A stretch of DNA of 64,000 bases. Origin: JAMWDF01 sp964645405. Lineage in GTDB: Bacteria; Ratteibacteria; UBA8468; B48-G9; DSTR01. Positions 17,495 through 25,290 of this stretch are shown here, one piece after another. The stretch lies in assembly GCA_964645405.1 (NCBI GenBank), contig CAZYCA010000035.1, forward strand, positions 10,744 to 74,743, written 5' to 3'. Within the stretch, counting starts at the first letter, position 1. The number at the start of each line of letters is the position of its first letter. The notes below the pieces were generated by a model. It ran no database searches. It saw only the letters and a program-made list of their open reading frames with translations, and had not been told where the DNA came from. A program made the position numbers and the translations under genes.

Positions 17495-18239
17495 TTTCAA
17501 GCCTTTTCCAGTGAGAATAAACGTTGAATCTATTTCCCCGTGCAAAACCAATCAAGGTTATGTTTTGTTTTTCTGCAATTTCTACACCCCGGGAAGTGGG
17601 CGGAGCCGGGGAAACTACAATGGGAATACCAGCCCGGCAAGTTTTTAAGACAATTTCCGCACTCATCCGGCCAGAGAAAAGAAGAATTTTATCGCTCATG
17701 TCCATGTCTTTCATGACACATTCCCCTACCACTTTATCTATGGCGTTGTGTCGGCCTACGTCTTCATGCAAGCAGATAAGTTGCCCGTCTTTAGCCAGTC
17801 CGGCTGCGTGCAGGCAACCTGTACGAAGAAAAAGCCTGGAGTATTTTTGCAGGTATGCGACCAGTTGTTGTACTTTTTTTGCCGAAATGGTCACGGGGGA
17901 ATTCTTGATTTTCCAGGATTTGCCGGGAATATTTTTCAGAGCGAGAGCAGGAGACTGTTTTTGGTTTTTTTCAAAGGCGCGGAATCTTGCCTTTTCTATT
18001 TCTACATGGCAATGATATCCACGCATTTCCATTTTTGAAATTTCGCTCTTGCTGGTTATGATGCCCGAGGTGAAAAGCAGACCAGTGACAAGATATTTTA
18101 GGTGTTCCGGACTGCAGGGAAGATAGAAATACTTCCTCCTGTTCAGCCAGATTGTTAAAGCTATTTCTGTGGCTACCAGGTCCTGTTTTTGTATTCGTCT
18201 ACCGGAATTCACCTGAACAATTTTTCTTTTTTCTTCCAT
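17487..18239 (-). CDS. fdhD: Formate dehydrogenase accessory sulfurtransferase
   Basis: FdhD passes sulfur from a cysteine desulfurase to the Moco of formate dehydrogenase and is required for its activity. The 250-residue protein has FRTGCLHAA-like sequence (FLRTGCLHAAGLA) carrying its single recognisable functional Cys, HEDVGRHNAIDKVVG near residue 165, SGRMSAEIVLKT near 195 and VSPAPPTSRGVEIAE near 212, all FdhD hallmarks. The start at 18239 shares one base with the moaA stop (TAATG), which is favoured over the longer 18257 start. Its presence supports a sulfido-Mo or W enzyme encoded by the fdhA in this operon. Confidence 0.93.
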   Translation of the reverse strand: MEEKRKIVQVNSGRRIQKQDLVATEIALTIWLNRRKYFYLPCSPEHLKYLVTGLLFTSGIITSKSEISKMEMRGYHCHVEIEKARFRAFEKNQKQSPALALKNIPGKSWKIKNSPVTISAKKVQQLVAYLQKYSRLFLRTGCLHAAGLAKDGQLICLHEDVGRHNAIDKVVGECVMKDMDMSDKILLFSGRMSAEIVLKTCRAGIPIVVSPAPPTSRGVEIAEKQNITLIGFARGNRFNVYSHWKRLEND

Positions 18240-19222
18240 TAGCCACCAATTTCGCACATAGCCACATACTTTCTGGTTGAGTTTGCTAGATGGTGGGAAA
18301 AAGGTTTTTGTAAAACAGCTGTCCGAACGGTAGTAAAGAGTTCTCCTTCCGGAAATTTTTTCAGAAGGTCCTTAAGCTCAATGGAGGAATCATTATGCAG
18401 ACAAAGGATTAGTTTTCCATGGCAATCAACTCTCAAACGGTTGCATATAGAGCAAAAGGGTTTGCTTACAGGGCTAATCAGACCAAAAATGATTTTGGAA
18501 CCTGCTATCCGGAAATATTCCGCAGGACCAGAACCCACAACTTTTTCTTCAAACGGAACAAGCCTTCCGAGCTTTGCAATGTTGCTTAGTACTTCTTCCC
18601 TGGACACAAACCATTTGCGCCAGTTTTCTAAGCCGTCCCGGGTTGGCATCAACTCTATAAACCTGACAACAAGATTTTTATGCTGGCTGCTGAACCAGAG
18701 GAAATCAAGAATTTCGTCATCGTTAATTCCTTTCATTAAGACCACATTTATCTTCACCGGTGCAAAACCTAAGGCCAGTACTTTCTGAATGCCTGAAAGA
18801 ACTTCTTCCATCTGGTCCTGGCAGGTAATGAACTTATATTTTTCCTTTTGCAGGGTATCCAGACTTACATTGACTCTTCTCAATCCAGCCTGAAAAAGAC
18901 TCTTAGCAAAATGTGTCAGGTGCGTGCCATTTGTGGTGAGTAGCAAATCCTGCAGGGGTAAGTTGTTTAAAACGCGGACCAGTTCCACTACTTCTGGTCG
19001 CAATAGAGGTTCCCCGCCGGTTATTTTTAGCCTGTCAATACCCAGCCTGGAGAAAAAGCTGGCAAGTTTTAAAATTTCTTTGCAGGATAAAATTTCTGAT
19101 TTTCCAGAAGCAGTAAGTTTTTTCTTTCTACAGTAACAGCAATTAAGGTTACACTGGTCAGTAATGGAAAGCCTGAGAGTATCTATCTGTCTACCCCAGG
19201 AATCTACCAGAATCTCAGCCAT
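18239..19222 (-). CDS. moaA: GTP 3',8-cyclase, radical SAM
   Basis: MoaA begins molybdopterin synthesis by cyclising GTP in a radical SAM reaction. The 327 residues contain the N-terminal [4Fe-4S] motif CNLNCCYC near residue 24, KITGGEPLLRPE near 70, and the C-terminal cluster region FCSICNRLRVDCHGKLILC near 255, which supplies the second Fe-S site. Length and motif order match the family. It sits 1 bp downstream of metF and touches fdhD by one base, within the continuous C1 operon. The terminal GG expected in many MoaA proteins is present in CEIGG. Confidence 0.96.
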   Translation of the reverse strand: MAEILVDSWGRQIDTLRLSITDQCNLNCCYCRKKKLTASGKSEILSCKEILKLASFFSRLGIDRLKITGGEPLLRPEVVELVRVLNNLPLQDLLLTTNGTHLTHFAKSLFQAGLRRVNVSLDTLQKEKYKFITCQDQMEEVLSGIQKVLALGFAPVKINVVLMKGINDDEILDFLWFSSQHKNLVVRFIELMPTRDGLENWRKWFVSREEVLSNIAKLGRLVPFEEKVVGSGPAEYFRIAGSKIIFGLISPVSKPFCSICNRLRVDCHGKLILCLHNDSSIELKDLLKKFPEGELFTTVRTAVLQKPFSHHLANSTRKYVAMCEIGG

Positions 19223-19223
19223 T

Positions 19224-20102
19224 CTAAAGTCCAGATGCTTCTAACACTTGTGGGATGTACTTCTCCCATCCTAAAGGCATAATATGGATACCCTGACACA
19301 GATTTTTCATTCCTTTTATTAGCTCTGCTGCTATTTCAATACTTACTTTTGCTCTTTCTTCTTTTTTCGCCTCTGCCATTTTCTTGATATAGCGTTCAGG
19401 TACAGTTACTCCTGCCACATTCTCGTTCATATATTTAGCCATACCCGCAGTCTTCAAAAGCACTATTCCGCCCTGTACCGGTACCCTGAACTGTTCCACT
19501 TTCCTCATAAATTTTTCAAAGCTTGCTAAATCATAAACTGCCTGCGTCTGGAAAAATCTTGCTCCGGCTGAAATTTTTTTCTCCATTTTCATCAGCTGAA
19601 GGTCCAGCGGTTCGTATCCTGGGCTGACTACTGCTCCCGGGAAAAAATCTGGTTTGCCATCCAGGGCATTTCCCATCATGTCTTTGCCTGCCATCAAGTC
19701 TCCTATGACCTTCAGGAGAGAAACAGAATCCAGGTCAAAGACTGGCTTTGCCTCCGGATGGTCACCTAAAAAGGGATGGTCACCGGTTAAAGCCAGCACA
19801 TTACGGATACCCAGGACATAAGCACTCAATAAATCAGACTGAAGCGCTAAACGATTCCTGTCCCGGCAGGTTATCTGAAAAATTGGCTCCAGATTTCTTT
19901 CCGTCAGGAGTCGGCATACTGCCAGAGAACCCAGTCTCATCACTGAGCTCTGTAAATCTGTAACATTAAAGGCATCAACTTTATCTTTTAAAAGTTCTGC
20001 TTCCTTAAGAAATTCCAGATTGGTTCCCTTGGGCGGACCAATTTCTGAGGTGATAACAAATTTTCCTTCCTGCAATTTCTGAGCAAAACTTTTCTTTTCC
20101 AT
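19224..20102 (-). CDS. metF: Methylenetetrahydrofolate reductase
   Basis: A 292-residue MetF that reduces 5,10-methylene-THF to 5-methyl-THF, the last step of the Wood-Ljungdahl methyl branch and also used for methionine. Family motifs include FVITSEIGPPKGTN near residue 15, QITCRDRNRLALQSDLLSA near 78 and ALTGDHP near 106 (flavin site). Archaeal and acetogen MetF enzymes of this type need the partner MetV, whose gene lies just upstream (20109-20801, 6-bp gap). The location in the formate/hydrogenase operon suggests a catabolic or autotrophic role. Confidence 0.93.
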   Translation of the reverse strand: MEKKSFAQKLQEGKFVITSEIGPPKGTNLEFLKEAELLKDKVDAFNVTDLQSSVMRLGSLAVCRLLTERNLEPIFQITCRDRNRLALQSDLLSAYVLGIRNVLALTGDHPFLGDHPEAKPVFDLDSVSLLKVIGDLMAGKDMMGNALDGKPDFFPGAVVSPGYEPLDLQLMKMEKKISAGARFFQTQAVYDLASFEKFMRKVEQFRVPVQGGIVLLKTAGMAKYMNENVAGVTVPERYIKKMAEAKKEERAKVSIEIAAELIKGMKNLCQGIHIMPLGWEKYIPQVLEASGL

Positions 20103-20108
20103 TTTTCT

Positions 20109-20801
20109 TCATCCTTTCTGCAAACTCCCCTTGTTTGCAAGGTCAATGGAAAAATGAATGTTTTTGCGCAGGTCAGGCCCGGGTTCCATTTTCTTATAAT
20201 TCCTCGGTGCCTGTAATTCCCGCAGCTGCTCCCATTTGCCTGTTTTCTTCAGCCTTTCGTAGATTAACGCCCAGCCACAGTCTTTATCAGTCTTAATCTC
20301 ACACTTACCGTTTTTAGCTCCCCCGCAGGGTCCATTAACCAGCTCTTTGGCACAGTAAGTGATGGGACAGATACCGCCGGTGATGCCCAGATAGCAACTA
20401 CCGCATTGGGCGCATCTTTCCTGCCCGGGCCACAGCCCCTGAAACCCACCTAAGGAAATTGTGTTGGTGGCTGGATACACGGGTTTACTGGTAACTGCTG
20501 CGGCACACTGTACACCAATCCCGCAGGAAAAAACTAAGAAACAAGTGGCTTTTTGCCAGTCAGATACCTGCCGGTGCAGTCTTTTAACTATCAGGGTCTT
20601 ATTGCAAAGAAAATCAATACTTAAAGTGCCAGCTATATTCTTTCCGTCTTTTGCTAATTTTTCTTTAACCTGCTGGAGAACTTTTTCTCCTCCGGTTTCG
20701 CATACCTCAGCACAGCCATTGCAACCCAGGAGAAAAATATCATTCTCCTTTTCCAGGAGATTCTTAATCTCTTCCCAGTTTTTTAGTTCCGTGTAAATCA
20801 T
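20109..20801 (-). CDS. metV: MetV-like zinc/Fe-S partner of MetF
   Basis: A 230-residue Cys-rich protein of the methylene-THF reductase C-terminal (MetV) family. The N-terminal half resembles a cobalamin-independent folate-enzyme fold with LLGCNGCAEVCETGG. The C-terminal half carries CAQCGSCYLGITGGICPITYC and LVNGPCGGAKNGKCE, the family's cluster-binding signature. MetV is essential for activity of acetogen MetF complexes. The start at 20801 has a GGGGAGAG ribosome site; a longer frame to 20831 lies inside the protease gene. It links the hydrogenase and its protease (upstream) to metF (downstream), so electrons for methylene-THF reduction could come from the hydrogenase, though this is only inference. 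Confidence 0.87.
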   Translation of the reverse strand: MIYTELKNWEEIKNLLEKENDIFLLGCNGCAEVCETGGEKVLQQVKEKLAKDGKNIAGTLSIDFLCNKTLIVKRLHRQVSDWQKATCFLVFSCGIGVQCAAAVTSKPVYPATNTISLGGFQGLWPGQERCAQCGSCYLGITGGICPITYCAKELVNGPCGGAKNGKCEIKTDKDCGWALIYERLKKTGKWEQLRELQAPRNYKKMEPGPDLRKNIHFSIDLANKGSLQKG

Positions 20802-20818
20802 AAGCTCTCCCCTTATTG

Positions 20819-21295
20819 TTACCAGAAACACAAACTTCGTTCTTCTGTTGTCAGGATGTGGAGGAATTGCTCCAGTTTGCCCGTTATTTCAGAAAACTTC
20901 CTCTGTATTACATCAGAAAGAGCTAATCCGAATCCTGTATCAGCCGGCTGCACCCCAAAAAGATAGAATTCCCGGGGCCTTCCGTAGAGTTTTCTCGCCA
21001 GAGCCACTTCTCCAGGAAAATTCGTTTCATGAAGAGACCACGGCCAGGGAGGACAAATTTCACAATCTCTCCATATTTCCACCTTTCCGGCTACATCTGA
21101 CATTTCCACGGCGTCAAGTAAAACCACAATAGGAAAATCTTTTACCAGGGAAAACAGCCGCCAGCTTTCCGTACCAATTTCCTCACTCTGCACCGGAAGT
21201 ATATTCTTTCTTTTAATTTCACGACAGAGATAGACTCCCACGCCTTCATCTGCTCTCAGAATATTTCCCACTCCTGCTACCAGTATTTTTTTCAT
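20819..21295 (-). CDS. [NiFe] hydrogenase maturation endopeptidase
   Basis: A 158-residue HyaD/HycI-family protease that removes the C-terminal peptide of the hydrogenase large subunit after nickel insertion. It has the N-terminal VAGVGNILRADEGVG with the nickel-sensing Glu/Asp, VVLLDAVEMSD near residue 62 and a late segment FLFGVQPADTGFGLALS-like (LFGVQPADTGFGLALS). The start at 21295 overlaps the large-subunit stop as ATGA. Its presence means the large subunit is expected to be processed even though that subunit's C-terminal motif is altered. No hypA-F genes are nearby, so general maturation is encoded elsewhere. Confidence 0.9.
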   Translation of the reverse strand: MKKILVAGVGNILRADEGVGVYLCREIKRKNILPVQSEEIGTESWRLFSLVKDFPIVVLLDAVEMSDVAGKVEIWRDCEICPPWPWSLHETNFPGEVALARKLYGRPREFYLFGVQPADTGFGLALSDVIQRKFSEITGKLEQFLHILTTEERSLCFW

Positions 21296-22833
21296 AGACA
21301 CGGATAAACTTTTTTCCCTTTCAGATGTTTGTGGTTAACAATTTGTACCGCACAGGCTAAACAGGGGTCAAAAGACCGGATGATTCTTGTAACTTCCACG
21401 GGGTTATTCTGGTCCTTAATTTTTGTGCCCATAATTGCCTGTTCCAGAGGACCTGGATTTCCCTGTTCATCCCGCGGAGATGCATTCCAGGTAGTGGGTG
21501 AAATCACCTGGTAATGAGCAATTTTTTTGTCTTTTATTTTAATCCAGTGGCCTACAGCACCCCGTGCTCCTTCTGTTAAACCGGCCCCTGCACTTTCTAA
21601 AGGTATCTCGTATTCGGTGTAAAAAGGCTGGTTTGGTTCAATGGAGAGAAGCCATTTTTCTACTTCCCTTACCAGCACGCGGCTTTCTATGGCACGGCAA
21701 AGATGTCTGCCCAGCACAGAATATAAACTGTTGATATTGATTTGGAGAGTTGTCAGAGCCATGTCCAGTTCATGGCGCCAGGTTTCACGTGCCCATTTAT
21801 ACCCGAGCAAAACTCGCGCCAGAGGACCTACTTCGTATACCTTTCCCTGATATCTTGGACTTTTCAGCCAGGAGTACCCTTCTGGTTTTGAGTAGTCAGG
21901 CAGGGGAAATTTTTCTGCTGGATTATACCTTGCACCTTCATACCAGGAGTGTTTTACATCTTCTGTGATGTCTTCTACCTTTAACTCTTCAGGTTCCTGT
22001 TTTTCTGCAGCCAGCACCCCGGCTGGCTGGAATCTTACCCAGCCCTGTTCTGTTTTTTCAGGAAAAATACCATAAGACAACAGATTTTTGCATCCCGGGC
22101 CAACTGACCAGTACTCCGGGTAGTATTTCGTTAAATCAACTATATCCTGCCAGTAGGAAAAATAAATAAACTCTTTTACCTCTTTTATCTTCCCGAGATA
22201 ACTTTCAATTTTTCCTGCATCTACTGCCTGGGTTACACCTCCAGGTATTGTTCCACACTGGTGCGGCATTTTCCCGCCAAAGATAGCCAGTGCTTCCTGA
22301 GCAATCCTTCTTATTTCCAGAGCTTTTAAATAGTTCTGGACCATACGCTGGTTTACTTCATCCGGTAGTCTGAAATCTTCCTCCCGGGGCATGAAAGGTC
22401 CTTTTTCCTGGCGGGTGAGAAAATCCGAGACTAAATCCAGTTCAGCGCTAATTCCTTTGCGGACTCTTGCTATGTCAATATAGTCCAGTAAAGAAAGATG
22501 GTAAAAATGCAGCACGGCATTATGAATATGATTGGTGGCATGGATGATATTGCGGACCAGCCAGGCATTAGGGGGAATCTTATCCGTGATGCCAAAGGCG
22601 CTGTCCAGACACATAGTGGAAGCTGTGGCATGGGCAATTGGACACACCCCGCAGATGCGCTGGGTTATTTGATTAGCATCCCTTGGGTCCCGGCCTAACA
22701 AAATCTGTTCAATTCCCCGGTAAAGCATGCCGCTGGCCCGGCAATCTTTTACCACTGCATCCTCGATTTCCACCTCCACTTTTAGATGACCTTCTATTCT
22801 GGTAACCGGATCAATAACAAGCTTGTTACTCAT
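21292..22833 (-). CDS. [NiFe] hydrogenase large subunit
   Basis: The 513-residue catalytic subunit binding the Ni-Fe centre. The N-terminal L1 motif QRICGVCPIAHA near residue 60 and the preceding IEGHLKVEVEI are standard. The C-terminal motif reads FDPCLACAVQ followed by 16 more residues; the usual His two residues after the last Cys ligand (CxxCxxH) is Gln. That position is the normal cleavage site for the maturation protease encoded just downstream. The start at 22833 overlaps the small-subunit stop as ATGA. It lies in an operon with folD, fchA, metV and metF, so it probably supplies or accepts electrons for one-carbon metabolism in the cytoplasm. Confidence 0.93.
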   Translation of the reverse strand: MSNKLVIDPVTRIEGHLKVEVEIEDAVVKDCRASGMLYRGIEQILLGRDPRDANQITQRICGVCPIAHATASTMCLDSAFGITDKIPPNAWLVRNIIHATNHIHNAVLHFYHLSLLDYIDIARVRKGISAELDLVSDFLTRQEKGPFMPREEDFRLPDEVNQRMVQNYLKALEIRRIAQEALAIFGGKMPHQCGTIPGGVTQAVDAGKIESYLGKIKEVKEFIYFSYWQDIVDLTKYYPEYWSVGPGCKNLLSYGIFPEKTEQGWVRFQPAGVLAAEKQEPEELKVEDITEDVKHSWYEGARYNPAEKFPLPDYSKPEGYSWLKSPRYQGKVYEVGPLARVLLGYKWARETWRHELDMALTTLQININSLYSVLGRHLCRAIESRVLVREVEKWLLSIEPNQPFYTEYEIPLESAGAGLTEGARGAVGHWIKIKDKKIAHYQVISPTTWNASPRDEQGNPGPLEQAIMGTKIKDQNNPVEVTRIIRSFDPCLACAVQIVNHKHLKGKKVYPCL

Positions 22834-23669
22834 TTTTCTCCTCCACGAAGTTCCGGTGCCTGACACCTGGAGAAACAGGGAGCCATCCCGTCAGGAAAAT
22901 CCGGCTCCACGCACCCAAAGCAAGGTGCACCGTTTCTTATAAGCCAGTTGGCGCCTCCGTTCCACTGTCTTAAAGGACAATCTGAATTAGTAAAAGGACC
23001 TTTGCATCCAAGAAGGTAGAGGCATCCTTCGTCAGTGAATTTAAGGGCGAATTTCCCTTTATCAAAATAAGGACGGCGGGGACAATTTTCATGAATCAGT
23101 TTCCCATAAAAATCTATGGGTCGGTTAATGTCGTCAAGGTTCAACGGTAGAGCTGCCATGATCTTTGCCACTGTGCCGAAGAACCAGTCCGGGTGAGGTG
23201 GACACCCCGGCAGGTTAATCAGAGTTTTCTGGATATTATGTAGCTTCATAATTCTGCCTACCCCCTGACAGCCAGTGGGATTAGGAGAAGCAGCAAAAAT
23301 TCCGCCGAAACAAGCACAGGTACCAAGGGCAACAACAGCCTGGGCTGCCTGTGATAACTCTAAAATCCAGTCCAGAAAGGTACGTTCTCCTACCTTTCCG
23401 TACACACCCCGGTCTGCAGTAGGAATTGCACCTTCTACCACAAGGAGAAAATCTTTTTTTACTTCCTCTGTTTTCAAGATTTCGATTACCTTTTCTCCTG
23501 AGCCAGCCATCACCGTGGGCTGAAAAGTCAGGGAAACATACTTGCCGGGTACAATTGAATCCAGCAGCAAGTTCTTAATTTTGAAGGAGGCTGAATTCAG
23601 CAGTGATATTGTACAGCCGGTACAGGATGAAGCCTGAAACCATACAACCTTAAGCGCTTTTTCTTCCAT
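22830..23669 (-). CDS. [NiFe] hydrogenase small subunit, cytoplasmic
   Basis: A 279-residue Fe-S subunit. The proximal cluster motif SSCTGCTISLLN is near residue 15, GTCACFGGI near 116 and LPGCPPHPDW near 153. Distal and medial cluster cysteines lie in HENCPRRPYF, LLGCKGPFTNSDCPLRQWN and GAPCFGCVEPDFPD. It resembles group 1/2 uptake-type small subunits but has no twin-arginine signal peptide and no C-terminal anchor, so it should stay in the cytoplasm. An AAGGTGG ribosome site supports the start. It follows folD by 19 bp. The electron acceptor is not evident, since no cytochrome b, Hdr or flavin subunit gene is adjacent. Confidence 0.92.
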   Translation of the reverse strand: MEEKALKVVWFQASSCTGCTISLLNSASFKIKNLLLDSIVPGKYVSLTFQPTVMAGSGEKVIEILKTEEVKKDFLLVVEGAIPTADRGVYGKVGERTFLDWILELSQAAQAVVALGTCACFGGIFAASPNPTGCQGVGRIMKLHNIQKTLINLPGCPPHPDWFFGTVAKIMAALPLNLDDINRPIDFYGKLIHENCPRRPYFDKGKFALKFTDEGCLYLLGCKGPFTNSDCPLRQWNGGANWLIRNGAPCFGCVEPDFPDGMAPCFSRCQAPELRGGEK

Positions 23670-23688
23670 TTTTCCACCTTTTTAAAAA

Positions 23689-24540
23689 TTAAAGTTTGCC
23701 TGCTGCCAGGACTGCATTACGCAGAAGAATTGCTGTGGTTACCGGTCCCACTCCACCTGGCACCGGCGTAATCCAGCTGGCACGAGCCTGGGCTGTTTCA
23801 AATTCGACATCACCTACAATTTTATCTCCCACCCGGTTGATGCCCACATCAATAACAATAGCGCCTTCTTTAATCCAGTTGCCTGGAATCAGGTTGGCTT
23901 TGCCCACTGCTACTATAAGAATCTCAGCCCGGCGTACATGAGATTCTAAATTTCCCTTCTGGCTGGTAGCAATGTGACAGATAGCCAGTGTAGCAAACTT
24001 ATCTACCAGAAGCATGCTTACTGGTTTACCCACTATGTCACTGTGACCAACCATGACCACTTCCTTCCCGTACAAATCTACCCGGGTATATTCAATTAGT
24101 TCTTTCACTGCTAAAGCTGTGCAGGGAGCCAGCCCCGGTCTTCCGTAGATAATCCAGCCCATATTGGTAGGGTTTACCCCCTCCACATCCTTTTCCGGAC
24201 TGATAAAAGATTGCACCTTCCTTACGTCAATTCCTTGAGGTAATGGCAGCTGAAGAATAATTCCCGTAACAGTGCTGTCAGCATTCAAAGCCTGCAAGGT
24301 GGAAATTAACTCTTTTTCCCCTGTTTCTGCAGGCAACTGCTTCAAACTGTAGTTAATGCCCAGTTTTTCACAGCTTTTTGCCTGAGCTTTAACGTAAACA
24401 GCTGAAGCAGGGTTATCACCAAGCTGTACAGCGACCAGCTTCGGTGTAATTCCTCTAACTTTTAATTCCTGAAGTTTTTCTTTAACTTCTTCCTGGATAC
24501 GGGCAGCAATTTCTTTACCGGGTATGAGATTGGCAGCCAT
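23689..24540 (-). CDS. folD: FolD methylene-THF dehydrogenase lacking the cyclohydrolase lysine
   Basis: A 283-residue FolD interconverting methylene- and methenyl-THF with NAD(P). The N-terminal NPASAVYVKAQAKSCEKLG aligns without gaps to the family NPASxxYVxxKxKxC. The catalytic Lys (K54 in E. coli, K56 in human MTHFD1) is Gln53 here, while Tyr49 is kept. A second active-site position reads KDVEG where KDVDG is common. The dinucleotide domain shows VVMVGHSDIVGKPVSMLL near residue 160 and the C-terminus has TPVPGGVGPVTTAIL. Loss of this Lys is known to abolish cyclohydrolase but not dehydrogenase activity in the human enzyme. The adjacent fchA (1 bp away) presumably supplies the cyclohydrolase. 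Confidence 0.94.
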   Translation of the reverse strand: MAANLIPGKEIAARIQEEVKEKLQELKVRGITPKLVAVQLGDNPASAVYVKAQAKSCEKLGINYSLKQLPAETGEKELISTLQALNADSTVTGIILQLPLPQGIDVRKVQSFISPEKDVEGVNPTNMGWIIYGRPGLAPCTALAVKELIEYTRVDLYGKEVVMVGHSDIVGKPVSMLLVDKFATLAICHIATSQKGNLESHVRRAEILIVAVGKANLIPGNWIKEGAIVIDVGINRVGDKIVGDVEFETAQARASWITPVPGGVGPVTTAILLRNAVLAAGKL

Positions 24541-24541
24541 T

Positions 24542-25171
24542 TTAACCTCCGTGGGGTTCTGGGGATTCCTGTATGTTTAAGATTTTCTGGACAGATTGTT
24601 CAATCTGACAGCCTAATGGTAGCAAAGTTTTTTCTAAGGTCTCAAGCTGGCGCTTACCATTTTCCACAAAACTTTTATCTTTTAGGTAGAGGAAGTTAAT
24701 ACCAGCGTTTATTCGGGCTGCCCGGAAGGCAGCTGTAGCTAAAACAGCAGAGATTCCTACATCAGAAATCAGGTTACGGTTTCCCTTCTCCAGAAGAAAA
24801 AGATTCCATTCCAGTAAAAGTGGGCAATGGCGGGCTATTTCCAGATGGAGTAAAGCGGATTCTTTAAGGTACTGCTGGAGGCAAGAAGATTTTTCCCTGC
24901 CTGCCTGCTGAATTTTTTCGTAAATTCTACTGTCTTCTTCCACCATTTGCTGGAAACGGGTTTGTAATTCTTCAGCTTTCTTAAGTATTTCACCAATTTC
25001 CTTTTCAGCAGCATAGGCTTTCTTACCGGTTGTGTAATTAGCTACCATTCTCACCAGGGCTGTGGCAACTGCTGCAGTTAAAGCAGCCACACTGCCACCT
25101 CCGGGACAGGGAATCCTGGCAGCCAGTCTGTCCAGGTAATCCTTCAGTTTTCCTTCCAGATATTCGTACAT
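24542..25171 (-). CDS. fchA: Methenyl-THF cyclohydrolase / cyclodeaminase family
   Basis: A 209-residue FTCD-C domain protein of the FchA type, which in acetogens hydrolyses 5,10-methenyl-THF to 10-formyl-THF. The family opening IPCPGGGSVAALTAAVATAL is near residue 20 and the C-terminal NLISDVGISAVLATAAFRAA near 135 is diagnostic. Its role as cyclohydrolase is supported by folD next door lacking the catalytic lysine of that step. No histidine-degradation genes are present, making formiminoglutamate catabolism unlikely. It is the first gene of the C1 operon, behind a TTGACA-17-TATGCT promoter; the ribosome site is weak. Confidence 0.88.
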   Translation of the reverse strand: MYEYLEGKLKDYLDRLAARIPCPGGGSVAALTAAVATALVRMVANYTTGKKAYAAEKEIGEILKKAEELQTRFQQMVEEDSRIYEKIQQAGREKSSCLQQYLKESALLHLEIARHCPLLLEWNLFLLEKGNRNLISDVGISAVLATAAFRAARINAGINFLYLKDKSFVENGKRQLETLEKTLLPLGCQIEQSVQKILNIQESPEPHGG

Positions 25172-25193
25172 TTTTCAGAAAAAATATGATACA

Positions 25194-25222
25194 AGCATAA
25201 AACATACCTTTTTTTCTGTCAA
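25194..25222 (-). promoter_or_regulatory. Promoter of the C1/formate dehydrogenase operon
   Basis: On the minus strand TTGACA (25222-25217) is followed after 17 bp by TATGCT (25199-25194), 22 nt before the fchA ATG. It faces a promoter for the divergent oxidoreductase gene. It likely drives fchA through fdhA, as no gap above 20 bp occurs until after fdhA. No Rex-box-like palindrome was seen here. Confidence 0.6.
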
Positions 25223-25236
25223 ATCGCAGGTTGTTT

Positions 25237-25265
25237 TTAACGAGGTGGTTTCTGTGGTATAAAAT
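25237..25265 (+). promoter_or_regulatory. Promoter for the Gfo/Idh-PBP-aminotransferase genes
   Basis: TTAACG at 25237-25242 and TAAAAT at 25260-25265 are 17 bp apart, followed by a 25-nt leader with GGGGGA before the ATG at 25291. The boxes are moderately good. Confidence 0.4.
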
Positions 25266-25290
25266 AGCAAATTTTTACACAGGGGGAAAA

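Noticed and set aside
25172..25290. Rex box in the C1 operon promoter
   Set aside because: No TTGTGAAA-type dyad was found between fchA and the divergent oxidoreductase gene.
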